Origin: Seongchinamella unica
GTDB taxonomy: Bacteria; Pseudomonadota; Gammaproteobacteria; Pseudomonadales; Halieaceae
Direction of reading: 5' to 3'
Assembly (NCBI RefSeq): GCF_004354085.1
Contig: NZ_SMSE01000003.1
Location: forward strand, 505,231 to 569,230
Length of the DNA stretch: 64,000 bases
This document shows positions 25,253 through 33,887 of this stretch, one piece after another. Below the pieces are notes generated by a model. It had not been told where the DNA came from, ran no database searches, and worked only from the letters and a program-made list of their open reading frames with translations. Every line of letters begins with the position of its first letter. The first letter of the stretch is position 1. The translations under genes were made by a program, and so were the position numbers.

Positions 25253-25765
25253 TCAGCTCTTCATGTACATTCCCATCAAGGTGAGATAAGCGCCGGCGGC
25301 GAGCATATGGATGCCGAGCAATATACCCAGCAGAGACCTGGTGGCCGTCGGTGACGCCAATAGAATGCCGGCCAGCACCAACGAGATCAGCCCCGCAGCC
25401 ATGAAAGGCGCGAAAAAAGGCGTTCCACGGGCGCGAACACCGAACAGTATCTCGACAATACCGCTGGCCGTCAGCAGGATGAGCATAAACGTGGTGAGCG
25501 AAATAACCCCGGACAGCGGGTTTGATAAAAATGACCACCCCAGGAGTAAGGTGAGGACGCCCAGGGTCAACGTTAGCCACCGGTGGTAGCCGCCCCCCTC
25601 CAGCAATCCCATGACCAGCTGCACCGCCCCGCCCGTCAACAGAACCAGGCCGGTGACCTTCACGATGGCACCAGAAGTCACCGCCGCGTTGAAGAGAACC
25701 ACGACACCAAGAGTGATGGTCAGGACACCTGCCCAGAAGAAACGCGTCGCGTAATGGCTATTCAT
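25253..25765 (-). CDS. HdeD-family (DUF308) membrane protein
   Basis: 170 residues from the ATG at 25765, six predicted membrane helices in three repeated pairs, with the internal GxxxLxxG pattern of HdeD/DUF308. E. coli HdeD is linked to acid resistance at high cell density; the mechanism is unknown. An in-frame GTG 6 bp earlier is possible. A second HdeD-like gene lies at 29124. Confidence 0.82.
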   Translation of the reverse strand: MNSHYATRFFWAGVLTITLGVVVLFNAAVTSGAIVKVTGLVLLTGGAVQLVMGLLEGGGYHRWLTLTLGVLTLLLGWSFLSNPLSGVISLTTFMLILLTASGIVEILFGVRARGTPFFAPFMAAGLISLVLAGILLASPTATRSLLGILLGIHMLAAGAYLTLMGMYMKS

Positions 25766-25799
25766 GAGCACCCTACCCCGCTGATATGCCGTTAACCAA

Positions 25800-26246
25800 C
25801 TAATCGAGTTCCAGCTGGGTGGCTTTTGCTTCTGACATAAACTTGATCAGCTTTTTTTGCGCACTACTGAAGCGCTTGCTGTGCTTGGTGTAGTCCGAGT
25901 AACTGTCTACATTGACGCGCTCGTAAACCACTTCTTTATCGTCCAGGAGGAAGGTGGTGGTCAGGGTGAAGGCGTCATGCTCCTTGAGCAGAGACTTGAT
26001 GGCCTTGGATTCCATCTCGGTCGGAGAAATCATCTCGCCGGTTGCAAGCTCACCGGTCACCTTTGAACCAATTTGCTGCACGTCGGTGACGTTGTACAGG
26101 GTTCCCCTGTAGACCAGGGATTTATTGGCGGTGTAGACCTTGGTACTGCCGCAACCTGCCACCAGCAGTGACATCAGTACGAAGAGCAGGATGCCCGGCA
26201 CACCGAAACTGCATGCGGGTCTTGTGTTGGGTGAAAAAGCACTCAT
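25800..26246 (-). CDS. Hypothetical lipoprotein
   Basis: 148 residues from the ATG at 26246 (GGAG 9 bp upstream). The lipobox is LLVAGCGS. The rest is a soluble domain with no family I recognise, rich in Lys, Ser and Thr, with a possible beta start (KVYTANKSLVYRGTLYNV) and a helical end. It lies 34 bp upstream of the HdeD-like gene on the same strand, so the two probably form an operon. Confidence 0.75.
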   Translation of the reverse strand: MSAFSPNTRPACSFGVPGILLFVLMSLLVAGCGSTKVYTANKSLVYRGTLYNVTDVQQIGSKVTGELATGEMISPTEMESKAIKSLLKEHDAFTLTTTFLLDDKEVVYERVNVDSYSDYTKHSKRFSSAQKKLIKFMSEAKATQLELD

Positions 26247-26461
26247 CTTGAAGGTCTCCAATCGGGAATAAATGTAACTACAGTTTACTACGTTAACAAC
26301 GATCAGCCATGCCCCGGACTGCCACCACGTCCACTACCCGGACCACGTCACCAATAATAGGGCCAGTCTGGCCTGAGAGCCAGAACTCAATCCCTGGCCT
26401 GCAGCGGCATCCATGGTCCCGGGATTGGTGGCCGCGGGGGACAAGTCCACGGCCCCGGTGA

Positions 26462-27217
26462 CTACCTGGCTTTCCAGTTCGGGGCCCGTTTTTCCGCAAA
26501 AGCGAGGGCACCTTCTTTCGCGTCCTCGGTCTGCATCAGCCAGTGGAACGCCTCGTTCTCCAGCTCGACGGCCCTGGGCAGGGGCAGATCAAGCCCCTGC
26601 ATGACCACCGTCTTCATCTTCTGCACGGCGAGCGGGGCACTCCTGGCGATATCGGCGGCGATCTGCTCGCATTTCACCATCAACTGATCCGCTGGCACCA
26701 GGTGATTGACCAGGCCCAGGCGATAGGCCTCCTGGGCATCGATCCGATTACCGGTGTAAAGTAATTCAAGCGCGTTGCCCAGGGAAATCACCCGGGGCAG
26801 CCGCTGGGTACCGTGGCCGCCGGGAATCCAGCCGAGGCGGATTTCACCAAACCCGAAATGGGCACCCTCGGCAGCAACACGAATATCACAGCCCAGGGCC
26901 TGCTCCAGGCCGCCGCCGTTACAATGTCCGTGAATGGCCGCAATGACCGGCTTGGTCAGGCTCAGCATGCGGGGGTAAAGACGATCCACAAAGCCCTCGA
27001 CGTCTGGCGAGTCGACCCATTTGATATCGGTCCCGACACAGAACGAGCGACCCTCGCCGCTGAGAATACCCACTCTCAGCTCGGGATCGTTTTCCAGCTC
27101 GTCCCAGGCGTCTGCAATGGCGTTATAGGTGTCACCATCGCAGGCGTTCATGACCTCCGGGCGGTTGATCCTGACGTGGACGATGCCATCGGCTTTTTCT
27201 ACGATTACTTTATCCAT
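26462..27217 (-). CDS. Enoyl-CoA hydratase/isomerase family protein
   Basis: 251 residues, a complete crotonase fold. The oxyanion-hole regions SFCVGTDIKW and HGHCNGGGLEQALGCD and the second acidic motif FGEIRLGWIPGGHGTQRLPR are present, with Glu at both catalytic positions of true enoyl-CoA hydratases. It should hydrate 2-enoyl-CoA or act on a related thioester. It stands alone between a lipoprotein operon and an amidohydrolase, so its pathway is not shown by context. Confidence 0.88.
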   Translation of the reverse strand: MDKVIVEKADGIVHVRINRPEVMNACDGDTYNAIADAWDELENDPELRVGILSGEGRSFCVGTDIKWVDSPDVEGFVDRLYPRMLSLTKPVIAAIHGHCNGGGLEQALGCDIRVAAEGAHFGFGEIRLGWIPGGHGTQRLPRVISLGNALELLYTGNRIDAQEAYRLGLVNHLVPADQLMVKCEQIAADIARSAPLAVQKMKTVVMQGLDLPLPRAVELENEAFHWLMQTEDAKEGALAFAEKRAPNWKAR

Positions 27218-27671
27218 ATTTATTGCTTCCTCACTGCCTCACTGATTACCCAAGTATACTTCGCTTGCGTACTTTTCGAAGCGTCTAAAGATCGCTAATG
27301 GACGGGCACGTTGAAATCAGCCAGGCGTTTATGGCAGCGGGCGATAATCCGTTGCCACACTTCCTCCACACGCGTGGACATCCCAGCATGACTATTGAGT
27401 TGCTGACGTCGCGATTAAGTGGGGTAGATTCATCGAACTCTGCCAGGCGATTGCCTGGAGTAAACAGCCCGGGTAACCCGGGGTACTTCTTTATAGGCGA
27501 CAAAACATCAATGTACTTACTGGCTTAATGCTGGATCAGTGTGGTTTGACTGCATGACAGTTTCATTGATCCCAGTCCACCTACCAGCGATGGCTCTGCC
27601 TGCAGCCCACACAGAGCGCGGGCTGTGGCCAGAGCGATCAAATAAGGCTCGATTACAAGCCTCTCATGCCG
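27218..27671. other. 454-bp intergenic region with three hairpins
   Basis: No convincing gene is present. Besides the crotonase promoter, I see CCAGGC-GATT-GCCTGG (27443-27458), CCCGGG-TAA-CCCGGG (27468-27482) and a longer two-part stem at 27592-27635 (GGCTCTG..CAGAGC enclosing CAGCCC..GGGCTG). None has a T-run. The last lies just past the stop of the amidohydrolase at 27672 and may slow or end its transcription. Confidence 0.6.
27253..27280 (-). promoter_or_regulatory. Possible promoter of the crotonase gene
   Basis: Minus strand: TTCGAA, 16-bp spacer, TATACT, about 36 bp before the ATG. The -10 is good, the -35 poor. Confidence 0.4.
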
Positions 27672-29003
27672 CTACTTGAGCGTGTTCTTGTAGACCTTGC
27701 CGTCCTTCATGATCAGCACGAAATTCTTGTCCGGATCGGCCACCAGGTCCAGGTTCTCCAGCGGGTTACCGTCCACGATGATCAGGTCGGCGTAGGCGCC
27801 TTTCTTGATCACCCCCAGAGGGCCTTCCTGGTAGGGATGGCGCGGTCCAGCCAGTTCCATCAGTTCGGCATTGTCCGAGGTCGCCATTTTCAGTGCTTCA
27901 TAGGGGGTAAACCAGCGCCCCAACTTGCTCAGGTACTTGCCCTGTTTGGCGGCCATTCCCGGATCCATGATAGCGTCTGTTCCGAACGCGATCTTGACGC
28001 CGATTTCCTTGGCCAGCTTGTAGACTCTTTCGGTTCCCGCGGTTGCCTCCAGCCATTTCTTGGTCGATGACTCGGTGGGGAATACCATGCGGTCTTCGTC
28101 GTCGACCAGGGCCTGGGTGCTCAACCAGACATCGTTCTTCTTCATCATCTTGAGGGTGTCCCGGCCAATGAGCATGCCGTGCTCAATGCTCTTGATACCG
28201 GCCTCAACCGCCAGTTGAACCGCCTTGTCGGTAAAAACGTGCGCCGCGACGTAGCTGTTGTAGCTCTCGGCAACGTCGACAAACGCTTTCATTTCTTCCA
28301 GTGAGTACTGGCGCACATCCAGCGGATCGAAGATAGAAGCCACGCCCCCGCCGGCCGCGATTTTGATCTGGCTTGCGCCCATCCGGAAGACTTCCCGGGC
28401 GCGCTGTTGCACAGCCGGCACGCCATCGGCGATGACAAAGAAACCGGTCCTTCCCCAGTAATCGAGGGAGTTTTCCGCCGGAACCTCGTGAGGCAGACGA
28501 TAATCGTAGTGGCCACCTGTCTGGCTGATAGGCGGACCCGCCACCAGCATGCGCGGGCCATCGATGACGCCGGCATCGATCAGTTTCTTGATGGAGAAAC
28601 TGTTACCACCGATATCCCGTACGGTGGTAAACCCCCGCATCAACGTTTTCTCAGCCGTCGGGACCGCCCTGGCAGCGATCTCCCAAGCATCGCCGGTCAG
28701 AATCGCGGCCTGTGGCACCTCTGCCATGGTCATGTGCCAGTGCACGTCGCTGAGCCCGGGTATCAGCGTACCGCCGCCACCATCGATGACCGTGCCACCG
28801 GCCACCGCCAGTGGCTCCGTAGACACCTCGGTGATCAGGTTACCCGTGACCACCACATTGGCGTTGGATATCAGTTTCTCGTTAACACCATCGAACACGT
28901 TGACGTTGGTGATCAGGGTGACGGGTTCTGGTTCCTCTGCTGAGAACACAGACCCGCTGACCAACAGCGTCATCGCGGCTATCATTCGCGCGATCGTTTT
29001 CAT
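27672..29003 (-). CDS. Secreted prolidase-like amidohydrolase (copy 1)
   Basis: 443 residues from the ATG at 29003 (GGGAAG upstream), signal peptide ending SVFSAEE. All expected binuclear-metal ligands of subtype I amidohydrolases are visible: SDVHWHM, the QIKIAAGGG lysine, AAHVFTD, SIEHGM and AFGTDAIMDP. The family includes imidazolonepropionase-like and Xaa-Pro dipeptidase enzymes of the Sgx9260/Cc2672 type. It shares long identical stretches with the gene at 29845, including the end region GVIKKGAYADLIIVDGNPLE. Probably it releases amino acids from peptides or N-acyl derivatives outside the cytoplasm. Confidence 0.86.
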   Translation of the reverse strand: MKTIARMIAAMTLLVSGSVFSAEEPEPVTLITNVNVFDGVNEKLISNANVVVTGNLITEVSTEPLAVAGGTVIDGGGGTLIPGLSDVHWHMTMAEVPQAAILTGDAWEIAARAVPTAEKTLMRGFTTVRDIGGNSFSIKKLIDAGVIDGPRMLVAGPPISQTGGHYDYRLPHEVPAENSLDYWGRTGFFVIADGVPAVQQRAREVFRMGASQIKIAAGGGVASIFDPLDVRQYSLEEMKAFVDVAESYNSYVAAHVFTDKAVQLAVEAGIKSIEHGMLIGRDTLKMMKKNDVWLSTQALVDDEDRMVFPTESSTKKWLEATAGTERVYKLAKEIGVKIAFGTDAIMDPGMAAKQGKYLSKLGRWFTPYEALKMATSDNAELMELAGPRHPYQEGPLGVIKKGAYADLIIVDGNPLENLDLVADPDKNFVLIMKDGKVYKNTLK

Positions 29004-29123
29004 TGCTTTGCTTCCCTCGTGTGATTCCATCGCCACCTCAATGACAGCGACATTTTTACCATCGGCTCAGCCGATCCCATCTTTTGCCCATCAGCGTGGC
29101 CAGCAACTGCCAGCACCCCGGGG

Positions 29124-29675
29124 CTACTTTTGCGCTTCCCGCACTATCTCTTTGCCTGCGGACCCGACCGAAAGCAGGATAAACCCTGAACTCAGCAGGC
29201 GTATGCCGACCAGCGTACCCACGGCCCAGATTCCGGAAAAAGGAAACTGACGCCAGATCATGATGCCCAGCACCACTGACAGGACCGCCGAAAACGCAAA
29301 CCAGCCCCACCCCTTGTCCGGCCGGGCCTGGATCGCGGCCACCAGTTCGATGATGCCACTGGCGATAAAATAGGCCGCAAGGATCAGTGTCAGGTTAGCC
29401 AGTCCCACTGCCGGTTGCGCGACCATGTAGATTCCCACCACCAGGGCAAGTGCGCCAAACAGCAGCAGCAGCAGACCGCGGCCGATGGAACCGGCACGAA
29501 ACACCAGGCCTAACTGCAGCAGTCCGGACACGCTGACAAGAATGCCGACCAGCAAGGTGATGGACAGGCCGGCCGCCAGTGGCGCAACCAGCGACAGAAA
29601 GCCTAAAACAACGAGCGCGATGCCCGTCCAGCGTGCAGATTTTGCACTGTCTTTCAAATACTCAACGATGCTCAT
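29124..29675 (-). CDS. HdeD-family (DUF308) membrane protein
   Basis: 183 residues from the ATG at 29675, which has GGAAG 6 bp upstream; an open extension to 29822 looks non-coding. Six helices in pairs (WTGIALVVLGFLSLVAPL, LLVGILVSVSGLLQL and so on) match the family of the gene at 25253. It sits between two paralogous amidohydrolase genes, with gaps of about 120 and 169 bp on the same strand, so co-transcription is possible. Confidence 0.82.
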   Translation of the reverse strand: MSIVEYLKDSAKSARWTGIALVVLGFLSLVAPLAAGLSITLLVGILVSVSGLLQLGLVFRAGSIGRGLLLLLFGALALVVGIYMVAQPAVGLANLTLILAAYFIASGIIELVAAIQARPDKGWGWFAFSAVLSVVLGIMIWRQFPFSGIWAVGTLVGIRLLSSGFILLSVGSAGKEIVREAQK

Positions 29676-29844
29676 ATTTCTTCCTTTTTTTACCCTGCCA
29701 TTAACCCTTGCCGGCACAAATGACAGGGCCCATTTGCACGACTGGAAAGCTCGAAGCCTGTCCTGCGGCGACAAACTCAATTGCTGGCTACCGCCCCGGG
29801 ACGCAAGCCTGACGTCAGGCAAAGCCCCCTGAGACGGGGTGCCA

Positions 29845-31188
29845 TCAGTTCATCGTGTTCTTGTAGACCTTGCCGTCCTTCATGATCAGCACGAAATTAT
29901 TGTCCGGGTCGGCCACCAGGCCCAAATCTTCCAGTGGATTACCGTCGACGATGATCAGGTCGGCATAGGCACCTGCCTTGATAACACCCAGGGGGCCTTC
30001 CTGGTAGGGATGACGCGGTCCCGACAACTCCATCAGTTTGGCGTTCTCCGAGGTTGCCATCCTCAGCGCCTCATAGGGGGTAAACCAGTTACCGAGCTTG
30101 GCGAGCAGCTTACCCTGCTTGGCAGCAGATTCCGCACTCATGAAAAGGTCGGTACCAAAGGCCATGTTGACACCCATTTTCTTTGCCAGGGGGTAGATGG
30201 TATCGGTTCCCGCCGTGACAGCTGCAAACTTCCGGTTGGATTCGGGATTGGGGAACTCTTCTGCATCCTCATCGTTCATAACCGGCTGGATACTCAGCCA
30301 GACGTCATTCTTCTTCATCATCTGCAGGGTTTCCTTACCCATCAGATGACCGTGTTCAATGCTCTTGATCCCGGCCTCGACGGCGGTTTGTATGGCATCG
30401 TCGGTGAAGATATGCGCCGCGACGTAACTGTTGTAGCTGTTGGCCACATCGACGATGGCTCGCATTTCTTCAAGGGAGTACTGGCGTACATCAATGGAGT
30501 CGTAGGTAGAGGCCACACCCCCGCCGCCGGCAATCTTGATCTGGCTGGCGCCCAGCATGAAGGCTTCGCGGGACCGCTTGCGAACCTCGGTCTCACCATC
30601 GGCGATGGCGTTCATGCCCACCCGACCCCAGTAATCGATGATGCCGGCCCTGTCAGGCACCTGGTTGGGCAGGCGATAGTCAAAGTGGCCGCCTGTCTGG
30701 CTGATCATGGGGCCGGATGGGAGGATCCGCGGCCCAACGACCAAACCCTGGTCGATCAGCTTTTTCAGGCTGAAGGTGTTGCCGCCCATGTCACGTACCG
30801 TGGTGAACCCCCTCATCAGGGTCTTGGGGGCGCCAATGGTGGCCCGGATGCCGACCTCGTAGGCGTCTCCGGAGAACAGAGAGCTCATGGGCAGTTCCGC
30901 CAACGCCGCGTGCCAGTGGACATCGCTAAGGCCCGGCATCAGGGTTTTACCCCCGGCGTCAATCACCGTAGCGCCAGCGGGTGCCTCGATATCGGCGCCT
31001 ACCTGCTTGATCAGGTTATTCTCGATAAGCACATCGCCATCGGTCAGTTTCTCGTTGACGCCGTCGAAGATTCTGGCGTCGGTAATCAGGGTGACGGTTG
31101 TTGCCTCCTGGGCGTGAGTGCCAATACTCACGGATATCAGCAGTAGTGCAGAACAAATCGTTCTGCCCAGGTCTTTCAATGGTTTCAT
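29845..31188 (-). CDS. Secreted prolidase-like amidohydrolase (copy 2)
   Basis: 447 residues with signal peptide ending IGTHAQE. Ligands: SDVHWHA, QIKIAGGGG, AAHIFTD, SIEHGHLMG and AFGTDLFMS. It is a close paralogue of the gene at 27672; the DVRQYSLEEM, NSYVAAH, HPYQEGPLGVIK and FVLIMKDGKVYKNT segments are identical or nearly so. The main differences lie between the last His and Asp ligands, a likely specificity region. With the HdeD-like gene between them, the pair looks like a duplication. Confidence 0.86.
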   Translation of the reverse strand: MKPLKDLGRTICSALLLISVSIGTHAQEATTVTLITDARIFDGVNEKLTDGDVLIENNLIKQVGADIEAPAGATVIDAGGKTLMPGLSDVHWHAALAELPMSSLFSGDAYEVGIRATIGAPKTLMRGFTTVRDMGGNTFSLKKLIDQGLVVGPRILPSGPMISQTGGHFDYRLPNQVPDRAGIIDYWGRVGMNAIADGETEVRKRSREAFMLGASQIKIAGGGGVASTYDSIDVRQYSLEEMRAIVDVANSYNSYVAAHIFTDDAIQTAVEAGIKSIEHGHLMGKETLQMMKKNDVWLSIQPVMNDEDAEEFPNPESNRKFAAVTAGTDTIYPLAKKMGVNMAFGTDLFMSAESAAKQGKLLAKLGNWFTPYEALRMATSENAKLMELSGPRHPYQEGPLGVIKAGAYADLIIVDGNPLEDLGLVADPDNNFVLIMKDGKVYKNTMN

Positions 31189-31386
31189 GACTTGTTTCCT
31201 CGCTTTGCACGTTGGTGTTTGTTGCTGCTGTTATCCTTCACGTTTTAGTAAGTACGTTGCCCTCACCTGCTCCGGATCAGCTCGCTTTTTCAATCCCGCA
31301 TCAAGCATCCAGCATCATGCTCCTTACCGGACGCCGATGCGGCTATTCGACGGTCAGCGTGAGCCATACCGCCAGCCATCCGCCGG

Positions 31387-32256
31387 CTACCAGGGCAGCG
31401 GCACAACCGGAGCGAAGTTAAAACGCAGCTGCCAGTCAGGCCCGTAGGCATCGGGCGACTCGATGTAGTCCCAGTATTCCACCCCGAACTTCCAGGGTGT
31501 TTTGCCGATAATGGCGGTTTTGTAAATGCCGAAGCCAATGGGCAGCGTCCAGCGTTGTCCGCTCTCTGCTTCATGATCGTAGGCAAAGGTCGGCCCCGAA
31601 CGGATCTGCCAGCCATCCTTCAGGTTGAACGTGTAAAAATACTGCCCCGCGGTCACATTAGTATCGAAATCGTCCTCACCGGCCACATCCCACTGGTGGG
31701 TCAGCAGCAGGCCAAGAACGCCCCAAGGTTTCACCACCGCCAGCAGCGCCTCGGGACCCAGGGCCCACTGGTCTTTACCCAGGGCGTCATCGGTGGCGGT
31801 GGGCAGGGTACCGATGATGCCGCCAACAGCGACAAAGCCATTGGGAAATGTTTTACCGACCCCCGTATCGAAGGTGATATCGCCCAGGTTAAATCCGGGG
31901 TCATCGTAACCATTGGCAGTTGGGATATCCTGGTTGATGATCACCGGGATGGCGGGCCGGGCAAAGAAATTCATTCCGTTGTCCAGGGGATAGGGCAGGC
32001 TGGGCTGAAAGGTCATGCGCAGCGCGCTCTGGTCACCCGCGCGAGGCAGGTCGCCGTCAAAGGAAATATAGTCCAGGTTGAAATTCATGGTGCCCAGCGC
32101 GGTATTGGGGTTTGCCAGTTGCGCGGCGATTTCCGCTGCCGTTGGTCCGGCTGACTCCTGGGCAACCTCCTGCGCACCGACACAGGCCTGAAAGCCGAGC
32201 CATCCTGCGATAATCATCGCCGGGGAATAGGCACGGTTTTTTGTTAACACTGTCAT
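31387..32256 (-). CDS. MetA-pathway-type outer-membrane protein
   Basis: 289 residues from the ATG at 32256 (GGAGAG upstream), with a signal peptide ending ACVGAQE. The mature protein reads as a beta-barrel: repeated strands with Gly and aromatic residues (GDITFDTGVGKTFPNGFVAVGG, TLPIGFGIYKTAIIGKTPWK, FGVEYWDYIESPD) and a C-terminal LRFNFAPVVPLPW. The pattern fits the transporter/MetA-pathway porin family. It lies upstream of the amidohydrolase genes on the same strand, and may admit their substrates. Confidence 0.72.
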   Translation of the reverse strand: MTVLTKNRAYSPAMIIAGWLGFQACVGAQEVAQESAGPTAAEIAAQLANPNTALGTMNFNLDYISFDGDLPRAGDQSALRMTFQPSLPYPLDNGMNFFARPAIPVIINQDIPTANGYDDPGFNLGDITFDTGVGKTFPNGFVAVGGIIGTLPTATDDALGKDQWALGPEALLAVVKPWGVLGLLLTHQWDVAGEDDFDTNVTAGQYFYTFNLKDGWQIRSGPTFAYDHEAESGQRWTLPIGFGIYKTAIIGKTPWKFGVEYWDYIESPDAYGPDWQLRFNFAPVVPLPW

Positions 32257-32367
32257 TGATACTCTCCCTGTGGTTGCCTGCTGATAACTACACCGCGCTT
32301 TCATACCGTGCAATACCCGCTTTAAAACGTCGTTTTACATTTGATCCCGGTCAATCTCGATAGCGCC

Positions 32368-33807
32368 CTAGTAGTAATACACCGTACTGAACTGGAGGCG
32401 CGACGCGTCGCCATCGTCTCCGGATACAATCTCGCGGTCGCCCCACATGTACTCGACACCGACCCTGAATCGCTTGTCGAACTCATAAATCAGGTTGCTG
32501 TGCACCGATGATGCCTGGATGGTTTCATCCGGCTGGAATAACTCGGGAATATGTTCCAGCCGGGTGTAGGCATAGTGGAGGTTGGCCGAGAACTTGCCGG
32601 GCAGGTTGTAGTGCAGACCGATATTGGCATTCCAGCCGTCAGCGACATCCAGCTCGCCCTCTTCATCGATCGTCGCATTGGGCGTGCCGCCATTGGCAAA
32701 GACCAGGATATCCTGCAGTGTGCCCTTGGTATAACCGGCGTTGAAGCCGATATAGTTCTGGTTGAGGGCGTCGATATAGGCGCGCAAGCCAACCACGGCG
32801 GTCCAGCCCAGCTCGGACTCGTCATCGAAACTGTCGTTACCTTCAAAACGGATCTCGTTGACGGCACCGCCAATGCTGATGACCCCGCTGTCCCAGGGGT
32901 AGCTGACTCCCCCCGACAGCCGCGGCACGCGAGAGCGCGCCAGACCGCGACCGTCCAGGGTATCGGGGGTCAGGATGCGAGTGTCGTCATAGGACTCCAG
33001 CCCAATGGCCCAGTCAAAGCCGTTGATCCGTTGTCCGTCCCACTTGATCTGTTCCGAGCGCCCACCCAGCAGGGCGTCACCGGCGGCAAAATCCAGCATA
33101 TAGGGCAGCGCGCGCAGTTCAGTAATAATGCTCCAGGTGCGCCCGGCCAGCAGCCTGCCGTACTGGAAGTAGGCGTGACGCAGGCGAAAGTTGGTGCTGC
33201 CATCATTTTCAAAAAAGTCGAACTCGAGAAAAAATTTATCGGCTTCATGGGGGGACGCCATGTTGCGAATTTCCAGGTGGGTCCGGCTCTCCTTGATCTG
33301 CAAATGACTGTAACTGCCGCTTTGCGGCGAGTCGTTGACCGGTATCTGGGAAAGCACAAACTGGGATTTGTCGCCCACGCCGTCAAAATCAAAAATCAGG
33401 TCTGTCTTCGCGTAACCGCCGATTGAAAACCGGTAGTCCGAGCCGAACAACGGTGCGGACTTTTCGAACTCCGGATCGATAAACTCCTCGCCTCGCCCCA
33501 GCGGCTCTACGGGTTTGTTGAGCAGCACGGTGCGGGCGTCCTCAGAGGGCAAACCGCGCGCCATTGTCCGGGGCGCTTCATCGGACGCCGCCCGTTCTGA
33601 CCCCGCGTCACGCCGGGCGTCTTTCGCCCGCAGAAGCTCAAGCTCCTGTTCCATCTGCTGCATTTTTTCCTGCATGGCCTGCATTTCCTGCATTTTTTCC
33701 TGCATAGCCTGCAGCTCGGCCTGCAACTCCTCCAGAGTCATGCTCTGGGCGCCGGCAGGCCCGGGCAGGAAAACCAGCGGCGCGAGCCATGGCGTTGCCC
33801 GCTTCAT
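32368..33807 (-). CDS. DcaP-like trimeric porin (copy 1)
   Basis: 479 residues from the ATG at 33807. The signal peptide (MKRATPWLAPLVFLPGPAGAQ) is followed by a coiled coil made of near-repeats of QAMQEKMQEM, then a long linker and a barrel beginning FSIGGYAKTDLIFDFDG. That order is characteristic of DcaP porins, whose N-terminal coiled coil holds the trimer together. They carry small anionic solutes, dicarboxylates in Acinetobacter. The frame is open to 33891 and its ATG at 33888 overlaps the upstream stop, so a longer coupled start cannot be excluded. Confidence 0.82.
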   Translation of the reverse strand: MKRATPWLAPLVFLPGPAGAQSMTLEELQAELQAMQEKMQEMQAMQEKMQQMEQELELLRAKDARRDAGSERAASDEAPRTMARGLPSEDARTVLLNKPVEPLGRGEEFIDPEFEKSAPLFGSDYRFSIGGYAKTDLIFDFDGVGDKSQFVLSQIPVNDSPQSGSYSHLQIKESRTHLEIRNMASPHEADKFFLEFDFFENDGSTNFRLRHAYFQYGRLLAGRTWSIITELRALPYMLDFAAGDALLGGRSEQIKWDGQRINGFDWAIGLESYDDTRILTPDTLDGRGLARSRVPRLSGGVSYPWDSGVISIGGAVNEIRFEGNDSFDDESELGWTAVVGLRAYIDALNQNYIGFNAGYTKGTLQDILVFANGGTPNATIDEEGELDVADGWNANIGLHYNLPGKFSANLHYAYTRLEHIPELFQPDETIQASSVHSNLIYEFDKRFRVGVEYMWGDREIVSGDDGDASRLQFSTVYYY

Positions 33808-33887
33808 GATGCGGGCAACCCCCGGGGTGGGTGGCCGGGCTTTATGGGTTGAACCACACTGCTCAATATTCTGAATCATGCTGTCCA

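Noticed and set aside
26293-26511. 72-codon minus-strand frame after the crotonase gene
   Set aside because: It overlaps the end of the crotonase gene in another frame and has no recognisable features.
27298-27528. 76-codon plus-strand frame in the intergenic region
   Set aside because: No ribosome site or family features; the space is better explained by hairpins and a promoter.
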